Shown piece by piece: positions 6,457 to 8,096 of a stretch of DNA of 8,096 nucleotides. The stretch comes from an uncultured Oribacterium sp. (GTDB taxonomy: Bacteria > Bacillota > Clostridia > Lachnospirales > Lachnospiraceae), in contig CABTMH010000118.1 in NCBI GenBank assembly GCA_902485915.1, forward strand, positions 1 through 8,096, in the 5' to 3' direction. The notes under the pieces were generated by a model, which ran no database searches, had not been told where the DNA came from, and worked only from the letters and a program-made list of their open reading frames with translations. Every line of letters begins with the position of its first letter. The stretch's first letter is position 1. A program made the translations under genes and the position numbers.

Positions 6457-7853
6457 ATCGAATGACAGAAAACGGCCGAAAGCAGCTCGAAGCGCTGGTT
6501 CATGAGGTGATGAAGGACGGGCAGGCACGCGGTATCGCGGTCGGCATCGTCGATTCAGACGGAAAGATCCAGTATGAGCAGTACTTCGGCTATCGTGATG
6601 AAGAAAAGAAGCTCCCGATCAACCGAGATACGATTTTCGGTATGGCATCGGTTTCGAAGTCTTTTACGGCACTTTCCATCATGCAGATGCAGATGGATGG
6701 ACTTTTATCTCTGGATGACCCGGTATCAAAGTACGTTCCGGAATTTACGAATAAAAACCAGACAGCGCCGGTCAAGCTGTGGCACCTTCTGTGCCACAGC
6801 GGTGGCTTCTTCCCGCTGCCGCGTATCGTGATCGATAAGACGGCACAGGAAATGGGCATCGAAGATGCGCTTGATAACGAGCTGATCTATCGGGAGGATT
6901 TTGCAGAGGAGGGCGTACGGCGCGTAGCCGAGCGCCTGGATGCACAGACACACTTTACAGGTCGTCCGGGCCAGCGCCTCAGCTACTGTAATGACGGCTT
7001 CGGTTTATTATCTGACATCGTACGTCGTCACTCCGGCTATGGTTCCTTTGCAGCGTACCTCGATCAGAGGATTCTGAAGCCGCTCGGCATGGAGCGCAGT
7101 AACATCAGCTTCATCCGGAATACGCTCGATGAGAATGCAGCGACCCTGTATTCGCTCGAGAACGGTACCTGGAGAGCCGATCGTGATTATCAGAACGATG
7201 CCTTCGTTCTGCACGGCGGCGGAGGACTGAAGTCGACACTCGGCGATATGCTGAAGTATGCTGTGATGTATCTCAACGAGGGTGCTGCAGCTGATGGAAC
7301 ACGTATCATCGATCGTTATTCGATTCAGGAAATGGTGAAGCCACGTCAGTTCATGAAACCGGGCGTTTACTATGGCTATGGACTCGAGTGCAAGCAGGTA
7401 GAGGACCGTACGATCGTTGAGCACGGCGGAAGTCTTCCTGGCGTTTCCTCGAACTTCTCCTTCTGTCCGCAGGAGGATGTCGGTGTCGTCGTTCTCTGCA
7501 ACACCATGGATGTCTCTGTCGCTGCGATCGCAGATGCAGCGATGCGTGTGTACTTCGGCCTCGATGCGGAAGAGCCGCGTCCAGAGCATGCAGCACGAAA
7601 CTGGACAGGAGAAGAGATGCAGGAGCTCGCAGGTGAGTATGTATCCGGCGAGGGCGATGCGTTCAGCTTAAAGGCTGAAAACGGCAGTTTATCCATGACG
7701 ATAAACGGAAAGCCGGCAGAGCTTCAGTCCGTATACGCATGGCAGGGCATGGTTCGGAAGAAGTATGCCGACATTTACCTGACCGCGATTCGTGATGAAG
7801 AAGGCCATGTATATGCCGCGCGTTACGGAAGCCGTATCTTCCCGAAGGTATAA
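6453..7853 (+). CDS. S12-family serine hydrolase (beta-lactamase/D-aminopeptidase-like), cytosolic
   Basis: A 466-residue penicillin-binding-protein/class C beta-lactamase-fold hydrolase. The three active-site motifs are present: SxxK as S66-V-S-K69 (nucleophile and base), YxN as Y178-C-N180, and HxG as H324-G-G326, the last in place of the KTG of true class C lactamases. LLCHSGG at 112-118 is the family's usual LLxHxSG segment. The catalytic domain runs to about residue 370. Residues 385-466 form a predicted beta-rich C-terminal domain, comparable to the extra beta-barrel domains of some D-aminopeptidases and related S12 proteins. The N-terminus (MNRMTENGRK) is hydrophilic with no signal peptide or membrane segment, so it should act in the cytosol, unlike wall-acting carboxypeptidases. 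AAGGAG at 6439-6444 is 8 bases before ATG 6453, which overlaps the epimerase stop as ATGA; ATG 6462 is a less likely start. Context suggests a peptidase or amidase for imported peptides, perhaps with D-residues. The true substrate is unknown. Confidence 0.9.
   Translation: MNRMTENGRKQLEALVHEVMKDGQARGIAVGIVDSDGKIQYEQYFGYRDEEKKLPINRDTIFGMASVSKSFTALSIMQMQMDGLLSLDDPVSKYVPEFTNKNQTAPVKLWHLLCHSGGFFPLPRIVIDKTAQEMGIEDALDNELIYREDFAEEGVRRVAERLDAQTHFTGRPGQRLSYCNDGFGLLSDIVRRHSGYGSFAAYLDQRILKPLGMERSNISFIRNTLDENAATLYSLENGTWRADRDYQNDAFVLHGGGGLKSTLGDMLKYAVMYLNEGAAADGTRIIDRYSIQEMVKPRQFMKPGVYYGYGLECKQVEDRTIVEHGGSLPGVSSNFSFCPQEDVGVVVLCNTMDVSVAAIADAAMRVYFGLDAEEPRPEHAARNWTGEEMQELAGEYVSGEGDAFSLKAENGSLSMTINGKPAELQSVYAWQGMVRKKYADIYLTAIRDEEGHVYAARYGSRIFPKV
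6776..6800 (+). repeat. Perfect 10-bp inverted repeat inside the hydrolase gene
   Basis: GCTGTGGCAC at 6776-6785 and GTGCCACAGC at 6791-6800 are exact reverse complements around the loop CTTCT. The hairpin lies in the codons for the conserved LWHLLCHSG segment. No T-tract follows, so it is not a typical terminator. It may be a chance product of the codons used for that motif, or slow translation locally. Confidence 0.6.
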
Positions 7854-7932
7854 GTGTATAGAGCTTACTGTTCACACGTGTACTGATCCGGCCTCTCTGC
7901 CTGCATCCAGTTGATGAGTGAATCGTAAGTAG

Positions 7933-7977
7933 TATGAAAGAGGCACACGTTTACCAGAAACGTGTGCCTCTTTCATA
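7933..7977. terminator. Bidirectional intrinsic terminator (perfect 20-bp stem)
   Basis: Bases 7933-7952 are the exact reverse complement of 7958-7977 around the 5-base loop ACCAG. The left arm begins with an A-rich GAAAGAGG and the right arm ends with CCTCTTTC, the classic form of a terminator that works in both directions. It lies 79 bases after the hydrolase stop and begins 5 bases past the 3' end of the opposing tRNA gene, so it separates two convergent transcripts. The T-tract is short on both sides (CTTTCATATAT on the + strand), so efficiency relies on the strong stem. The sequence between the hydrolase and this hairpin shows no gene; it holds only an 8-base palindrome ACACGTGT at 7874-7881. 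Confidence 0.85.
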
Positions 7978-7982
7978 TATCG

Positions 7983-8055
7983 TGGAGAGTACAGGACTCG
8001 AACCTGCGACCCCTTGCGTGTGATGCAAATGCTCTACCAGCTGAGCTAACCCTCC
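7983..8055 (-). tRNA. tRNA-Val (anticodon CAC)
   Basis: Read on the - strand, 73 bases fold into a full cloverleaf. The acceptor stem is GGAGGGT with ACTCTCC (one G-U pair), the D arm GCTC/GAGC with AGCTGGTA loop, the anticodon stem TTTGC/GCAAG, the variable loop GGGTC, and the T arm GCAGG/CCTGT with loop TTCGAGT, then discriminator A73. The anticodon loop ATCACAC places CAC at positions 34-36 (+ strand bases 8020-8022), which reads the valine codon GUG. CCA is not encoded: the base after A73 begins CGA, so the CCA end must be added enzymatically. Loop positions 32 and 38 are A and C, an uncommon pair. It converges on the operon and is followed by the shared terminator hairpin. Confidence 0.95.
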
Positions 8056-8066
8056 GAACAAACATG

Positions 8067-8094
8067 ATTTTAGCACGCTGAAATCAAAAAACAA
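8067..8094 (-). promoter_or_regulatory. Possible promoter of the tRNA-Val gene
   Basis: On the - strand TAAAAT (8072-8067) resembles a -10 box and lies 11 bases before the tRNA. TTGTTT (8094-8089) is 16 bases upstream and matches the first half of a -35 box. The region is A+T-rich compared with the genes. The window ends here, so a spacer between tandem tRNA genes is an alternative. Confidence 0.4.
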
Positions 8095-8096
8095 GC

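Noticed and set aside
7983..8055. The tRNA gene as an integration site for a mobile island
   Set aside because: No integrase, direct repeat of the tRNA end, or change in base composition is visible in the window.

Overview
The window reads as one end of a bacterial contig, most likely from a metagenome. The first 20 bases match the 3' end of an Illumina TruSeq adapter, so genomic sequence starts at about position 21. Moderate base composition (about half G+C to the mid-fifties in hand-counted lines), strong AGGAG-type ribosome binding sites, tightly packed genes, a DppABCDF-type transporter and a tRNA gene without encoded CCA together suggest a Bacillota (Firmicutes) bacterium, possibly an anaerobic gut or rumen lineage. 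That assignment is inference from style, not from a phylogenetic marker.

Layout: (1) 21-1318, a 5'-truncated family 5 peptide-binding protein. (2) 1319-1464, a gap with a terminator-like hairpin just before the next gene. (3) 1465-5339, two membrane permeases (DppB/DppC type) and two ATPases (DppD/DppF type), with gaps of 3 and 12 bases and then a 1-base overlap, completing a peptide ABC importer. (4) 5371-6456, an enolase-superfamily dipeptide epimerase 31 bases after the second ATPase. (5) 6453-7853, a cytosolic penicillin-binding-protein/class C beta-lactamase-like serine hydrolase (family S12) overlapping the epimerase by ATGA. (6) 7933-7977, a perfect 20-bp hairpin serving as a convergent terminator. 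(7) 7983-8055, a tRNA-Val(CAC) gene on the opposite strand, with a possible promoter at the window edge.

The seven + strand genes look like a single operon for taking up and metabolising small peptides. The binding protein captures the peptide outside the cell, DppBCDF imports it, the epimerase changes the configuration of the second residue of a dipeptide, and the serine hydrolase probably cleaves or trims a related peptide in the cytosol. The closest known parallel is the B. subtilis dpp-ykf cluster for murein peptide recycling. However, the epimerase carries Gly24 where B. subtilis YkfB, as remembered, has the arginine that binds the glutamate side chain, so the substrate may not be L-Ala-D/L-Glu. 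No phage, transposon, CRISPR or defence genes are seen. The genes belong to known families, and the novelty lies in the unassigned substrate of the pathway.
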